Assembly (NCBI GenBank): GCA_024114885.1
Contig: CP099427.1
Location: 1,054,001 to 1,118,000 of the forward strand
DNA length: 64,000 bases
Source: Septoria linicola
Taxonomy: Eukaryota > Ascomycota > Dothideomycetes > Mycosphaerellales > Mycosphaerellaceae
Direction: 5' to 3'
Shown here: positions 35,211 through 47,404 of the stretch, one piece after another
Layout of the letters: the number at the start of each line of letters is the position of its first letter
How positions within the stretch are numbered: position 1 is the first letter of the stretch
Notes under the pieces: model-generated
Databases searched by the model: none
Told to the model about the DNA's origin: nothing
The model's input: only the letters and a program-made list of their open reading frames with translations
Program-made: the position numbers and the translations under genes

Positions 35211-35775
35211 TTGAGAAATAAGGGATGGAGTGGGCGAGGGAGGGAGGGAGGAAGGAAGGAAGGAAGGAGTGGGCTGATGATTGCGCCTTGTCTTTGGATT
35301 TGAGCGTATGAAGCATGATGTGGGAGGATATGCTCTTGAGGCGGGACACTGGTAAGGCTTGGCATGCAGGTGTAAAGTTTCGCTTGTGAGTGAATGTTAG
35401 GTTTTTGAGGACAGAGCCATAGAGTCAAGGGAGAATTTGCGGTGTCGTGGCCACATGAAGCTTTGCGAGATACCATGATCGGCAAGTCTGTGGCCCAATA
35501 GCATTCATTTGATCGATATGCTGGTCAATGTGATGTCCTCAAATATCAAGTTTGTTCTTACATTACCACATTCGCCTTGTTGTCCAGTAGTACCCTTCCA
35601 ACAGCACGCTATAGATTTGAGATGACAACAATATGTCTCATCATCTACACACTAGAGAGAAGTCTTCTGCGACTACCAAGCTGTCCGCTTTCAACGTACA
35701 GCAACCAAGATCAAGATACAGATCAGGGTATACAGCAGTCATGAACTTGCACAAGAACGCGTTCGAGATCTCGAC
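35211..35775. other. Intergenic region with a purine-rich microsatellite
   Basis: Just after the stop codon, 35,236-35,268 is a pure-purine run of GGGA units followed by GGAA units. The rest of the gap has no supported gene. A short ATG frame at 35,633 overlaps the next gene in another phase and is not convincing. Confidence 0.5.
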
Positions 35776-36123
35776 ATGGCCAGAGAAGAATCCACCGTGG
35801 ACAACTCGTCAAACAGCTCGAGTAGAAAGGAGAAGATCTCGCAGGCTACTACTAGCAGCACACCAAATTCGGCCGTCTACTCTCCCGCAAGCTCAACATT
35901 GTCCGGACACTCAACCTGGAGCAAGGGATCCAACGGCAAGATCCCGCTCCAGGCCCTGAGATCTGCTATCGTCCAATTTCTCGCAGATCGACGAGAAATT
36001 GTATACCAGATTGCCCAGCTTTGCAGTAAGATCCGGCACTCGTTGAGCGGGCACGATGTGCTTCGTCATATGAATGACTTGGAGGGGGCTGGCAGGTCGA
36101 ACTGGCGCGTGTGGAGGAGTTGA
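35776..36123 (+). CDS. Hypothetical protein, 115 residues
   Basis: Single exon from ATG 35,776. Residues 1-52 are serine- and threonine-rich; residues 53-115 form a basic, helical module (IPLQALRSAIVQFLADRRE, then a QIAQLCSKIRHSL-like helix, ending in WRVWRS). The open frame extends upstream of the ATG to a stop near 35,651 without another ATG, so a spliced 5' exon is possible. No family is recognised. Confidence 0.42.
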   Translation: MAREESTVDNSSNSSSRKEKISQATTSSTPNSAVYSPASSTLSGHSTWSKGSNGKIPLQALRSAIVQFLADRREIVYQIAQLCSKIRHSLSGHDVLRHMNDLEGAGRSNWRVWRS

Positions 36124-37965
<1,842 letters not shown>

Positions 37966-38194
37966 ATCGATCCCTGAGATGTTTTGGGCCAGCGGGGAGT
38001 TTGGGAAGGATAACAAGGACAAGGAAAAGCGATGCTTTCTTCAAGATACGAGGATATGAGCTTTATGTAGACTTGGACACGACCATGTTTCGCCTCTTGA
38101 CTTCACACTGTCTACCAACTCATGCCTCTGACTTATCTATCCTCAACCTGATCCAAAGTTCGCTCTACTCATCCCCTCCCCTCCCAACCCCCCC

Positions 38195-38981
38195 TCAGCC
38201 TTCACTTTCACCTTTGCCTTCCGAAACCTCTTCTTCACCATACTCTTCAACACCTCTCCCAATCCTTCTCCCCAACCCCATACTTCTTCCCCCCACTATC
38301 CCCTTCAACTCCTCCGACCCATCCACAAACACTTTTACTTCATGGCTGGTGGCGTGGGTGAAGACGTTGGCCGGAGAGAGAGCCATCGGGACAGTTCGTG
38401 ATCCTTGCAAAGAGTCCACGGCACTGCCGCCAGCCGTCTCGCCATCGGCTTTCGAAGCATAATTGGCGCATCGACGCTCCGAAGTATGGCTGTAGTCGGG
38501 TGCGTAGTCCTGCCTCGAGTCTACAGGTGTGCCTGCTACAACGCCAGAATCTACGCGATCTCTCAAGCTTTTTCCCGGGCACCGCGTCCGGCAGCCTCGA
38601 GTAGACTGACGAAGGAGCTGGCGAGCTTGCACGAAGCCTGCAAGACCTCAGAGCTACTCTGCTGGGTGGCGCTAGATTTTGTGCTGGATCGGCAAATACA
38701 GCACGACCGAAGCTGTCAAGCACCTTTTGCTCATCCTGTAGGTCGACTTGGCCGTCGAGGGTCGCTGACAGAATCACCTCATTCTTCGGTCGCGGAGTCA
38801 AGACCAATGTCTTGTGACCGGGGTCGTGTTTCAGCGCAGCCTGAGGATGCTGGGGCATCTGGAGCACAAACGGTCGATGCCACGGATCATCTTTGGCATC
38901 GAGATTGGGCGCCTCAATGGCCTTGGAACTGTGAGGCGGTAGCATCTTTTCTAACATCTTTGAAAACGAACCGAATGCCAT
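38195..38981 (-). CDS. Hypothetical protein, tentative three-exon model
   Basis: Coding-like sequence shifts frame twice. The model complement(38,195-38,532; 38,583-38,637; 38,700-38,981) restores one 224-residue protein. Intron 1 is 62 bp (GTATTT...TTGCAG, phase 0) and intron 2 is 50 bp (GTGCCC...TAGCAG, phase 1). The donor of intron 2 is weak. The protein starts MAFGSFSKMLEKMLPP, has a hydrophilic centre with LVLTPRPKNEVILSATLDG, and a glycine- and glutamate-rich C-terminus. No family is recognised. If the second splice is wrong, the protein would stop after about 118 residues. A frameshifted pseudogene is the alternative. Confidence 0.42.
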
Positions 38982-39367
38982 GCTGGCCGGCAGACCGCAA
39001 CCGCGACAATGACAGGGAGTGACTGAAGGAAACACTTGAACGCATTGCAGGCATTGCAATACACTTATTGGGATAACACTGAGCTCTGGCATTGGCACTT
39101 TGGCATTAGGACTCTGGTACGACATTAGCGGCTCTCGATAGCACGATACCCAAATGTTCTGTTTGGTGGGTCGCTCGGCATTGACAAGTGGCTGTCGCAT
39201 AGCGGTCATCACCCAAGAGTACAGTATCTGGAGCTGAAGCCTTTACTTGAATGAGTGCCGTCCGCGCCGGGTTTTGTGCCGCTGGATGCGGGCCGGATTT
39301 CATGGTATACTTCGGCCCAGAACCACAAACAACGCCGAAGGCGGCCGGAGTCGCCGATGTGACACAT
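38982..39367. other. Intergenic region, no supported gene
   Basis: This 386-bp stretch lies upstream of the minus-strand small gene and downstream of the cyclophilin gene. No clear motif or RNA gene is seen. Confidence 0.4.
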
Positions 39368-41287
39368 TTAATCAACGCTGATGTTCACTATTTTGATATC
39401 GTCCACTGGCTTCTCTTTCCATACCTTTGCATTCTCGATCATGTGCACAACATCCATACCCTTCACTACCCTGCCAAAAATGGAGTGCTTGTCGTCCAGC
39501 CAAGGTGCGCGTTCAGTCGTGATGAAGAATTGCGAAGCATTTGTCTTCGGTCCAGCGTTTGCCATGCTGACCATGTACGGCTTATCGTGCCTCAATTCGG
39601 GTGTAAATTCATCCTCAAACTCTGTACCCCAGATTGACTCGCCGCCAGTACCATCACCGAGCGGATCACCAGTCTGGATCATGAATTTGCGAATGACACG
39701 ATGGAAGATAATTCCATTGTAGTAGTTGTTCTTGGAATGTGTCGTAAAGTTTTCGACTGCCTTTGGAGCGTGTTGCGGAAACAGACGGATACTGATGTCG
39801 CCCATCGTGGTGTGTATCGTCGCTGTTGATCCCATCCTCGCTTCGCGTTCGGCCTCTGCCTTTTGCTTGTTGGCTGCCAAAGTTCGCGGCTTCTCGTTGT
39901 GAATGTCACGGTCCGATTTCGATACACTGTCGTCGTTGGTAAACATGTAGAATCGCACTTTACCAGAGCCTGTCGTGACCAGCATGGCGTCTCGAGCCGC
40001 TGCTTCGGCCAGGAGGGGATTTTCGGAAGCCGCCATCTGTACAGTGGTAAAAGCCTTCTTGTCAGGCTGTCCTTGGTAAAGCGACAGATTGAGCGATCGG
40101 AAGGGCTCTTCACGTCCATATAGCTTGACAAGCCGATTGGAGAAAGTATTGATGACTTTCGTGCCAAGTATGCTGCCATACAGGATAAAGTGGCCGCTCT
40201 CGTCAAATATGACATTGACACGTGGCCTGATGGCAGGATTGTCCAGCTCACGTTCCACAGCAATTCTTCGTCCGAATTCAATGGCATCCAAGGGCGTGGC
40301 GCTGAGAGTACCAGCTTGTTGCATGTCATTGATGGTGGCAATACTTTCATCATACGTGCGATGCAGCTTGCCTGTCGTGAAGTTGAATATGCGCACCTTA
40401 CGATCGGGGAATGAGAAGGTGGCAAACTGCTCGCCGGACGGTGATATCGTGATCGAAGAGGGAACAGATTTGGCTTTCTTGAACTCAAACAAGTTGGTAG
40501 AGCTCTTCATTTCCCACACATTGCTCGGCTTTTCGAAAGGCGTGGCAGGCTGCCAGTACTCGAGCATGCCGCTTTCATCTGCCGACAAGACGCAATCGTA
40601 TGCGTTGTCATATGTCATAATGTGCACCGGCTTGCGATGTAGAGATGTGATCGTGTGCATGGGCTCATTGTTCTCGCCTCGTCCGTCGTAAATGCTGATA
40701 GCACCATCCACTTCGTTGGATACCGCAAGCAGAGGAAACGATGTTCCATGGCCGTGGACGAAGCAGACAGCCTTGGGCGGCTTCTGTGGCTCCAGCATGG
40801 CGAGCAGGTCAAAGGTAGCGACATCGAAGATCTTGACAGTATTGTCCGCGCCTGCCGTGGCATAGCTTCGCCCGTCCGCACTGACTGTGACGCTCCTGAT
40901 CTCGCCGTCGTGAGCTTTGTACTCTTTGACGAACTCAATGCCGCCCGACGTCTTTTTCCAGAATTTGACATATCCGTCGATGGAACTCGTGATGAGGAAG
41001 TCGGTGTGCGGTGTAAAGGTACAAAAGGACAGCTGATCCTTGTGCATCAACGATTTCGAGTATCGCGTGGCTGAGGGCATTGCCGCGACATATTGCTTCT
41101 CGTATGGCAGCTTTCTTCGCTTCTTCTTGGGCGCCTCTGCAGACGGAAGTGCTGGCGCGAAATCATCTTCACTGGAGTCGCTGTCCTCGTCGCCATTGTC
41201 CGTTGGCCGCGTCGTTCCATTCTCTTGCTCACTTTCCTCCCGCGACCGCTTTGTGCCTTGCGCTGCCGCGTCTGCCTGGTCCGCCAT
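39368..41287 (-). CDS. cyp15: WD40-repeat cyclophilin (PPWD1/Cyp15), peptidyl-prolyl isomerase
   Basis: Single exon, 639 residues from ATG 41,287; the frame is open a little further upstream but without an ATG. The N-terminus (about 1-65) is acidic with a KKKRRK nuclear-type signal. Residues about 65-400 hold WD40 repeats (for example [19 protein letters not shown] and [29 protein letters not shown], quoted in part). Residues 495-639 are a cyclophilin domain with catalytic FHRVI (Arg near 530), [26 protein letters not shown], and W-LDDKH (Trp near 596). All key residues are present, so cis-trans prolyl isomerase activity is expected. Human PPWD1 associates with spliceosomes. The gene is divergent from the NFX1-like gene with 409 bp between start codons. 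Confidence 0.94.
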   Translation of the reverse strand: MADQADAAAQGTKRSREESEQENGTTRPTDNGDEDSDSSEDDFAPALPSAEAPKKKRRKLPYEKQYVAAMPSATRYSKSLMHKDQLSFCTFTPHTDFLITSSIDGYVKFWKKTSGGIEFVKEYKAHDGEIRSVTVSADGRSYATAGADNTVKIFDVATFDLLAMLEPQKPPKAVCFVHGHGTSFPLLAVSNEVDGAISIYDGRGENNEPMHTITSLHRKPVHIMTYDNAYDCVLSADESGMLEYWQPATPFEKPSNVWEMKSSTNLFEFKKAKSVPSSITISPSGEQFATFSFPDRKVRIFNFTTGKLHRTYDESIATINDMQQAGTLSATPLDAIEFGRRIAVERELDNPAIRPRVNVIFDESGHFILYGSILGTKVINTFSNRLVKLYGREEPFRSLNLSLYQGQPDKKAFTTVQMAASENPLLAEAAARDAMLVTTGSGKVRFYMFTNDDSVSKSDRDIHNEKPRTLAANKQKAEAEREARMGSTATIHTTMGDISIRLFPQHAPKAVENFTTHSKNNYYNGIIFHRVIRKFMIQTGDPLGDGTGGESIWGTEFEDEFTPELRHDKPYMVSMANAGPKTNASQFFITTERAPWLDDKHSIFGRVVKGMDVVHMIENAKVWKEKPVDDIKIVNISVD

Positions 41288-41696
41288 TGTGCTGTTGCCA
41301 ACTTTTGTGCAGTTGCCGGCAACTGTGAAGCTCACTTTTACCAGAACAGTCTAGCGCCAAAAATCATGACTAAACACGGCAGCCGCGATCATCGCCACCA
41401 CAAACATCTTTATATTTCTGCAGTCATCGCACGGTACAGCCACTTTCCCTTCGACAAAGCCATACTGACTCATCGTCTGTCACTCACTGCTGCGGAGCGT
41501 GTTTGGTGTTTTATACTGTTCAGCAAGGCCGACATTATCAGAGCCTGCAGATTTTCTTACTTTCGACACACAACACCGCATCATCGGGTTCAGATCGACT
41601 AATCGCGGTGGTATCTATCTGGCAGATTGATCCACAACCAATTTGCAACCGCGGCAGTCAGAAGAATTGGCTGCTCCTCCGCTCGCCACTCCGATC
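41288..41696. promoter_or_regulatory. Bidirectional promoter between cyp15 and the NFX1-like gene
   Basis: The 409 bp between two divergent ATGs must carry both promoters. I see no clear TATA box or known operator. The frame of the NFX1-like gene is open upstream to 41,643 but has no ATG there. Confidence 0.5.
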
Positions 41697-44600
41697 ATGG
41701 AGGCTCCTACAGTGGCACCAACAGCACAACCTAGCCAACGACGACGAGGACCTAGACGAGGCAGAGGCGCACGACGTGGAGGCGGCAGTGACGATGCATC
41801 GCTGGCTTTCAGACCCGCGAGCCTCGCTCCAGTGGATGGACTCTCTCCAGCAGGCTCGGAGTCTGGCACTCAACGCGGAGGCCGCGGTGGCCGTGGCAAG
41901 GGTCGTGGGAGAGGTGGTAGGGGAGGCGGCCAGACGCATGAATCCCGGACCACTGTCAACGGTCGATCATTTGGCGGCCAACTAACACGAGTTGAAACGA
42001 ATCAATCAGATTCTTCGAACGCAGCACTGCAAGCAGCAGCGCCAGTGTTTGTGCCTGGCCACCAGCATGTTCACAATGTCGTACAGAAACAGCCGATTGA
42101 GCGAGATCCAAGATCGCATCGCCAAACCAAGCAGAGACGAATGTCGAAGTCCCAAGCACCGGACATTGCCACTCGAACGCACGAGGACATTGACAACCGT
42201 CAATATGAATGCGCGATTTGCACAAGCGAAGTGCTACGTAATTCAAAGGTGTGGTCATGCCATACTTGCTGGACCGTTTTCCACTTGAAGTGCATCAAGC
42301 AATGGTCTTCACATGCTGGCGCTTCCGCTGCTCAACAGAATTCCAATGGAGAGCCTCAAATGCGGCAGTGGCGATGTCCTGGATGCAATCTTCCCAAGGA
42401 CGACCTTCCTCACTCTTATAACTGCTGGTGCGAGAAAGAGACAGAGCCGAGACCGCTGCAAGGCATTCCGCCGCATTCATGTGGTCAAACTTGTGGTAAG
42501 GAGAGGGTAAGAAAATGTCCGCATCCTTGCCAGCTTACTTGCCACGCTGGCCCGTGTCCACCCTGCACGCACATGGGTCCCACACAAAGCTGCTACTGTG
42601 GCTCCCACGAAAGCACCAAACGATGTATGGAAACCAACTACGAGTCCGGCTGGAGCTGTGGAGAAGTTTGCGGCTCAGTCATGTCGTGTGGCGAGCACAA
42701 GTGTGAGCGACCTTGTCATGAAGGTCCTTGTGGACCCTGCGAAGTACGACTCCCAGCCCGCTGCTATTGCGGGCAAATGGAGAAAGACGTCCTGTGCAGT
42801 GACCGTCTGGTACCTGTGCAGAGCAGTCGTAAGCATATTCTGGACGGCTCCTCGGAAGCTGTGACTGAAGACTGGACGGGAGTCTTCGACTGCGACAGTG
42901 TATGCGGTCGAGCTTTCGATTGCGGTCACCATCAATGCGAAAAGCAGTGCCATCCGCAAGATGCAGATGCCGGACATTGCCCTCGATCGCCAGACGTTGT
43001 CACTCACTGTTCGTGTGGGAAAACACCTCTGAACGAGCTATCAGATGCACCGCGGACATCTTGTCAGGACGATATACCCAGCTGCTCGAAAGCTTGCGAT
43101 AGAGTCCTCCCCTGCGGTCACCTATGCCCACAGATCTGCCACACAGGAAATTGCGGTTCTTGCCGAAAGACTGTCACCATCAACTGTCGGTGTGGCAGAA
43201 CATCGCACAGCACCGTGTGCCACCAAGGACAAGAGGAACAACCTCAGTGTATGCGTGTCTGCAGAACGACACTAAACTGTGGCAGGCACATGTGCGACGA
43301 GCATTGTTGTGCAGGCGAGCGCAAGGCACACGAGCGTCAGGCAAGTCGCAAGAAAGGCAGACCGCTTAGCTCTGCGCCTCGCACTGCTGAAGAAGGCTTC
43401 GAAGCCGAGCACATCTGCACACGACAGTGTGGTCGACTCTTGAAGTGTGGCAATCACATTTGCGAAGAGCTGTGCCACAAAGGTCCTTGTGGGTCGTGTA
43501 GAGAAGCCATCTTCGAGGAGATCACTTGCAACTGCGAGCGCACTGTTCTCCAGCCTCCACTGCCATGTGGCACACAGCCACCACCTTGTCGCTATCCTTG
43601 CGAGAGACCGAAAGCGTGCGGTCATCCTCAAGTTGCACACAACTGTCATCAAGACGAGGATACGTGCCCCAAGTGCCCGTTCCTCACGCCCAAGATGTGC
43701 ATGTGTGGCAAGAAGGCGCTTAAAAATCAACAATGCTGGCTCCGTGATGTCAGTTGTGGCAATGTCTGTGGACAGAAGCTGAAATGCGGCGTTCACTTTT
43801 GCCGAAAGCAGTGCCATCGCAAAGGTCAGTGTGAAGACGCCGGCGGACAGGCATGCAGTCAGCCGTGTGGCAAGGAGAAGAAGGTTTGCGGCCATCCGGA
43901 CGAAGCACCTTGTCACGCGCCCTTTGCTTGCAAGGAGACCAAGCCTTGCAACAGCAAGATTTTCATCACTTGTGAGTGTCAGGCTCAAAAGCAGGAGGTC
44001 AAGTGTGGTGCTTCGAGCACTAGCGAGGGTAATACTGAGAAGTCTTTACCTTGCACCGAGGAGTGCGCGCGACTGGAACGCAATCGCAGGCTGGCCGTGG
44101 CTCTGAACATCGACCAATCCACGCACGTAGAGGGAGGCGACCACATTCCGTTCTCCACAGATACCCTCAACCTCTTCGCAGCGCATCCAAAGTGGTGCCA
44201 GACGCAAGAACGCGAGTTCCGAGTCTTCGCCACTTCTGACGATGAAAAACGGCTCCGATTCAAGCCTATGCAATCTCAGCAGCGTTCCTTCATCCACTCG
44301 CTGGCAGAAGACTTCGGGCTAGACTCCGAGAGTGTTGATCCGGAGCCTCACCGGCATGTCATGATCTGGAAGACGCCTCGATTCGTCGCTGCCCCGAACA
44401 AGACTCTAGCGGATTCGTTGCGTTTACGGCAACAGGCACAACGCTCAGCCAATGCCAGTACCAATGTATCTGACAATGAAGGTGCACCGATCAAACCAAA
44501 GGCGAGGTCTCTAGAACCGTTCAACAGCTTCCGCATTACGAACGCGCGCTTCGGCCTCACTATCGAAGAACTGCGAGCTGAAATTGATTCAGTATTACAT

Positions 44601-45230
44601 ACGGCCTACCCTTTTACTTTCGACATCGACTTCTTGCCAAGTGAGGATATCGTGCTGAAGGCTATTTCTCGCACATTACCGGCCTCAGATCTGGAGCGCA
44701 TGTTGTTGAACCTCAAAGAACCTCTCGGCACGAAGATCGCGACCCGTGGCTACGGAACCATGCAACTGTGTACTACAGACAGCTCGCTAAACATCACACG
44801 CTTCGAGTCAGACGGCACAGGAACCGACGGCTGGTCTAGAGTCGCTGCGAAGAAATCTGCACCAAAGATGGCACTCCAGAGTAGCACTTTTGGCTCCACC
44901 AATGCCTTCTCTGCCTTGTCTGGCAATAAGGTCACTTTCGCAAAGAAGGCGCCCGTGAAGATGCCGAAGGCCAAGCCGGCACCTGTGGTGGATGATTGGG
45001 AGGCTGCAGAGGTGGCTGAGGAGGAGAAGGAGCGTGTGGCATATGCTAGCGCGAGCGATGGTGAGGGCCTGAGCGCGGCAAGCCCGCCGGATGTCGTGAC
45101 GCCAACTGAGATTCCTACTGTGGAGCAAAATTCGGCAGAGCGAAGCGAGCAGAAGGTCGACGAAGCTATCGATGAAGGAGCCGAGACAAGAGACTGGGCG
45201 GAGGAAGTGAACGAAGCTCAGAAGTCGTGA
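41697..45230 (+). CDS. FAP1: NFX1-type zinc-finger protein with R3H domain (Fap1 homologue)
   Basis: Single exon, 1,177 residues from ATG 41,697. An arginine/glycine-rich N-terminus (about 15-80) holds RSFGGQL at 90-96. A RING/PHD-like finger follows (C172 to about C230, with CAIC, CHTC, FHLKC and WRCPGC), then a long array of NFX1 fingers, each a variant of C-G-x-H-x-C-x-x-x-C-H-x-G-x-C (about 245-800). An R3H domain (about 845-895, with RSFIHSLAEDFGLDSESVD and PHRHVMIWK) binds nucleic acid. A further fold at about 925-1,010 (FRITNARFGLTIEELRAEID) is unassigned, and the tail is acidic. Human NFX1 and yeast Fap1 share this plan; Fap1 binds the FKBP12 homologue and has been linked to single stalled ribosomes. 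RING chemistry suggests ubiquitin-ligase activity. Confidence 0.93.
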   Translation: MEAPTVAPTAQPSQRRRGPRRGRGARRGGGSDDASLAFRPASLAPVDGLSPAGSESGTQRGGRGGRGKGRGRGGRGGGQTHESRTTVNGRSFGGQLTRVETNQSDSSNAALQAAAPVFVPGHQHVHNVVQKQPIERDPRSHRQTKQRRMSKSQAPDIATRTHEDIDNRQYECAICTSEVLRNSKVWSCHTCWTVFHLKCIKQWSSHAGASAAQQNSNGEPQMRQWRCPGCNLPKDDLPHSYNCWCEKETEPRPLQGIPPHSCGQTCGKERVRKCPHPCQLTCHAGPCPPCTHMGPTQSCYCGSHESTKRCMETNYESGWSCGEVCGSVMSCGEHKCERPCHEGPCGPCEVRLPARCYCGQMEKDVLCSDRLVPVQSSRKHILDGSSEAVTEDWTGVFDCDSVCGRAFDCGHHQCEKQCHPQDADAGHCPRSPDVVTHCSCGKTPLNELSDAPRTSCQDDIPSCSKACDRVLPCGHLCPQICHTGNCGSCRKTVTINCRCGRTSHSTVCHQGQEEQPQCMRVCRTTLNCGRHMCDEHCCAGERKAHERQASRKKGRPLSSAPRTAEEGFEAEHICTRQCGRLLKCGNHICEELCHKGPCGSCREAIFEEITCNCERTVLQPPLPCGTQPPPCRYPCERPKACGHPQVAHNCHQDEDTCPKCPFLTPKMCMCGKKALKNQQCWLRDVSCGNVCGQKLKCGVHFCRKQCHRKGQCEDAGGQACSQPCGKEKKVCGHPDEAPCHAPFACKETKPCNSKIFITCECQAQKQEVKCGASSTSEGNTEKSLPCTEECARLERNRRLAVALNIDQSTHVEGGDHIPFSTDTLNLFAAHPKWCQTQEREFRVFATSDDEKRLRFKPMQSQQRSFIHSLAEDFGLDSESVDPEPHRHVMIWKTPRFVAAPNKTLADSLRLRQQAQRSANASTNVSDNEGAPIKPKARSLEPFNSFRITNARFGLTIEELRAEIDSVLHTAYPFTFDIDFLPSEDIVLKAISRTLPASDLERMLLNLKEPLGTKIATRGYGTMQLCTTDSSLNITRFESDGTGTDGWSRVAAKKSAPKMALQSSTFGSTNAFSALSGNKVTFAKKAPVKMPKAKPAPVVDDWEAAEVAEEEKERVAYASASDGEGLSAASPPDVVTPTEIPTVEQNSAERSEQKVDEAIDEGAETRDWAEEVNEAQKS

Positions 45231-45344
45231 ATATGGTCATGAGGTTCAATCGATGTGGTAATCGCGCTTTGTGCGGCACATGATACATCAGAACCCTAGC
45301 TAGCCTCACTCCGAAGCATCACACTGCATACATCTCGTTCACTC

Positions 45345-47404
45345 CTACAGCGACCTCTTTGCATTCTCTGTAGGCATTCCGTCGTCCCCTTGACTCTCTA
45401 TCAAAACCTCATTCGGCACAAACAGCGGCATACTCTCCTCCCACAACGAATCTGTTAGCATCCTCTTATTGCTCCCATCCCAATTCATAATCATAATCTG
45501 CCCATACGGCTGGAACGTCTGATCATATGTCGCGCACTCCGCTCGGAATCCGTACATTCCACTACTCCACATGATCCTTCCATCTGCCGTCCACACTGCA
45601 TGTGCATCGTTAGCGCCAGAGGAAGTCAGACACTCCGCTCCAGCGTTGAGTGTGGCGTTGGAAGGTATAGTGCAGATGTCATAGTTCGTAGCATTTGTCC
45701 TGCGTGTGAAAAGGATCTTCGTGCCATCGGGACTGTAATGCGGGAGATTATCTGTCAAGCTGCCATTTGTCAGAATCCTCGTCTGATTTGTTTCGAGATT
45801 CAAGATTCGAAGTTGATGCAGCCCGTTCTGGCTTTCCCAGACGCGGTAGACGATTTCTTTTCCATCGCGAGAGAAACTTGGGTAGCCAGCGTTGATGGAG
45901 CCGTCTGTGAGTTCCTCGTAGAATGATCCATCGGCTTTGACGCGGTAGATCCAGGCTGTGTGGTCAGCTCGTTCTTGGAACCAGGCGCCGAGGCCGAATG
46001 TGAGCCATTGTCCGTTGGGGGACCAGTCGGGTTGGAAGGCTCCTGCGAGGCCTTGCTGGATGAGAGAAGGTAGTGTTTCGCCTGTACGGTTGACACTGAA
46101 GATGACTTCCTGGTTTGTGCCGTCTGGGCTCATGGTCACGATGGAGGAGTTGCCGAGTTGCTTTTGGGTTATGGCGAGGACGCCTTGGTTGCTGAGTGTT
46201 GGAAAGACGTCGGTGAAGCGGTATTCCCAGTCGGGATCCCAGGAGTAAAGCTGCTTTTCCATAGGGCGTATCGCCCAGTCTGTGATCTCGTAGACGATGT
46301 GCATGCCATCTGGTGACCACGAAGGTGAGCGCATTGTGCTGTTGATGTACGATAAGTTGCTGCTGTTTGCGGTGTAGTATATCCCTTCGACACTAGTAGG
46401 CCCCTTGGCAAGATAGCCAATAGTGCTACTGTTGCCAATGTATGACGGAGCAATCTTCAACGTATCTGTACTCGTCTCCTCCCTGCCATCCAGTCCAGTA
46501 GCCAAGTCAACTGACACAACCTGATTGACAGTACTTGCCAGATCCTCTGGTCGATGTGCATTCCAGGTATACTCTCGTAGCATCTCGTAGTACACAATTC
46601 GTTCTCCGTCGGCTGACCAGCTGGGTGAGCCCAGGCAATAGCCTGGCTTTGACACCACCTGGTGAAAGTCTGATCCATTTGGTCGTATAGCATAGATAGA
46701 GAGCTCCTGTGTATGCTCCCAGCCTGTACCATTACCATGACCTGTCCATGCAGTATTCCTGTCAGACGAGAAAGCGATCCACTGGCCATCTGGAGACCAA
46801 GCCGGTTTGAAGTGCCCATCTGGACTCCACGACCAGCCCATAGTTTCAGCTGTGTTCGTCAAGTTTTGCTCGACCCCGGTGGCTAGATCTTTGACCCATA
46901 TGTTCGTTCTGTACCCATTGGCGGTAGACACGTAAGCCAGGGTCTTGCCATCAGGAGATAAGACTCCATCGTCTTCAACAGCGGGAGTCGCCACCAGCTG
47001 TTCAAGATCAGAACCATCCACCCGCACTCGATACAGATCTGAATTGCCATCTCCGTTGCGTTCGGATGTGAACGTAATCCTGCCAATGTTAGTGGGATCG
47101 TTTACGATATTGAATGCTCGTACCATTGTCCATCTGCCGAGAAGTGGCCATGGTAGTCGAGGTCCGAAGAGTTGCCCAGCAGCTTTCGAGAGTCGCTGCC
47201 GTCCGCGTTTGCAATGTATAGTGTTGAGCTCGAGGGCCCAATTCTGTTCATGAGAAATACGCCTTTCTTTCCAGATACTGGGCTCCGAGGGGAGTTCGCT
47301 CGCTCGTGCTGAGTTGACACGTCCAGATTGCTCTGAGCAAAAGGACACAGCGCTTCACTGCTAGCAGCGATTCCCAAGAGAAACCACGTCGCTAGTCGCA
47401 CCAT
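45345..47404 (-). CDS. Secreted TolB-like beta-propeller protein
   Basis: Complement(45,345-47,079; 47,124-47,404) encodes 671 residues. The intron is only 44 bp (GTACGA donor, CACTAAC branch site, GGCAG acceptor) and splicing joins FSADGQW to ITFTSERNGDGNSDLY, a continuous propeller blade. Residues 1-19 are a signal peptide (MVRLATWFLLGIAASSEA). About eight WD40-like PD40 repeats follow, seen as WSPDGQWIAF, WSADGERIVYY, WSPDGMHIVYE, WSPNGQWLTF, FSRDGKEIVYR and YSPDGTKILFTR. Many NxS/T sites suggest N-glycosylation outside the cell. TolB-like propellers in bacteria bind proteins or sugars; in fungi the role is not known. The stop lies 114 bp from that of the NFX1-like gene, tail to tail. Confidence 0.87.

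Noticed and set aside
41288..41335. Upstream extension of the WD40-cyclophilin by 16 codons
   Set aside because: The extension has no ATG (it begins at GTG); ATG 41,287 starts the usual acidic N-terminus.
43272..43988. Long antisense open frame (238 codons) inside the NFX1-like gene
   Set aside because: It mirrors the cysteine-rich repeats of the sense gene, has no domain and no promoter; the sense strand is clearly coding.
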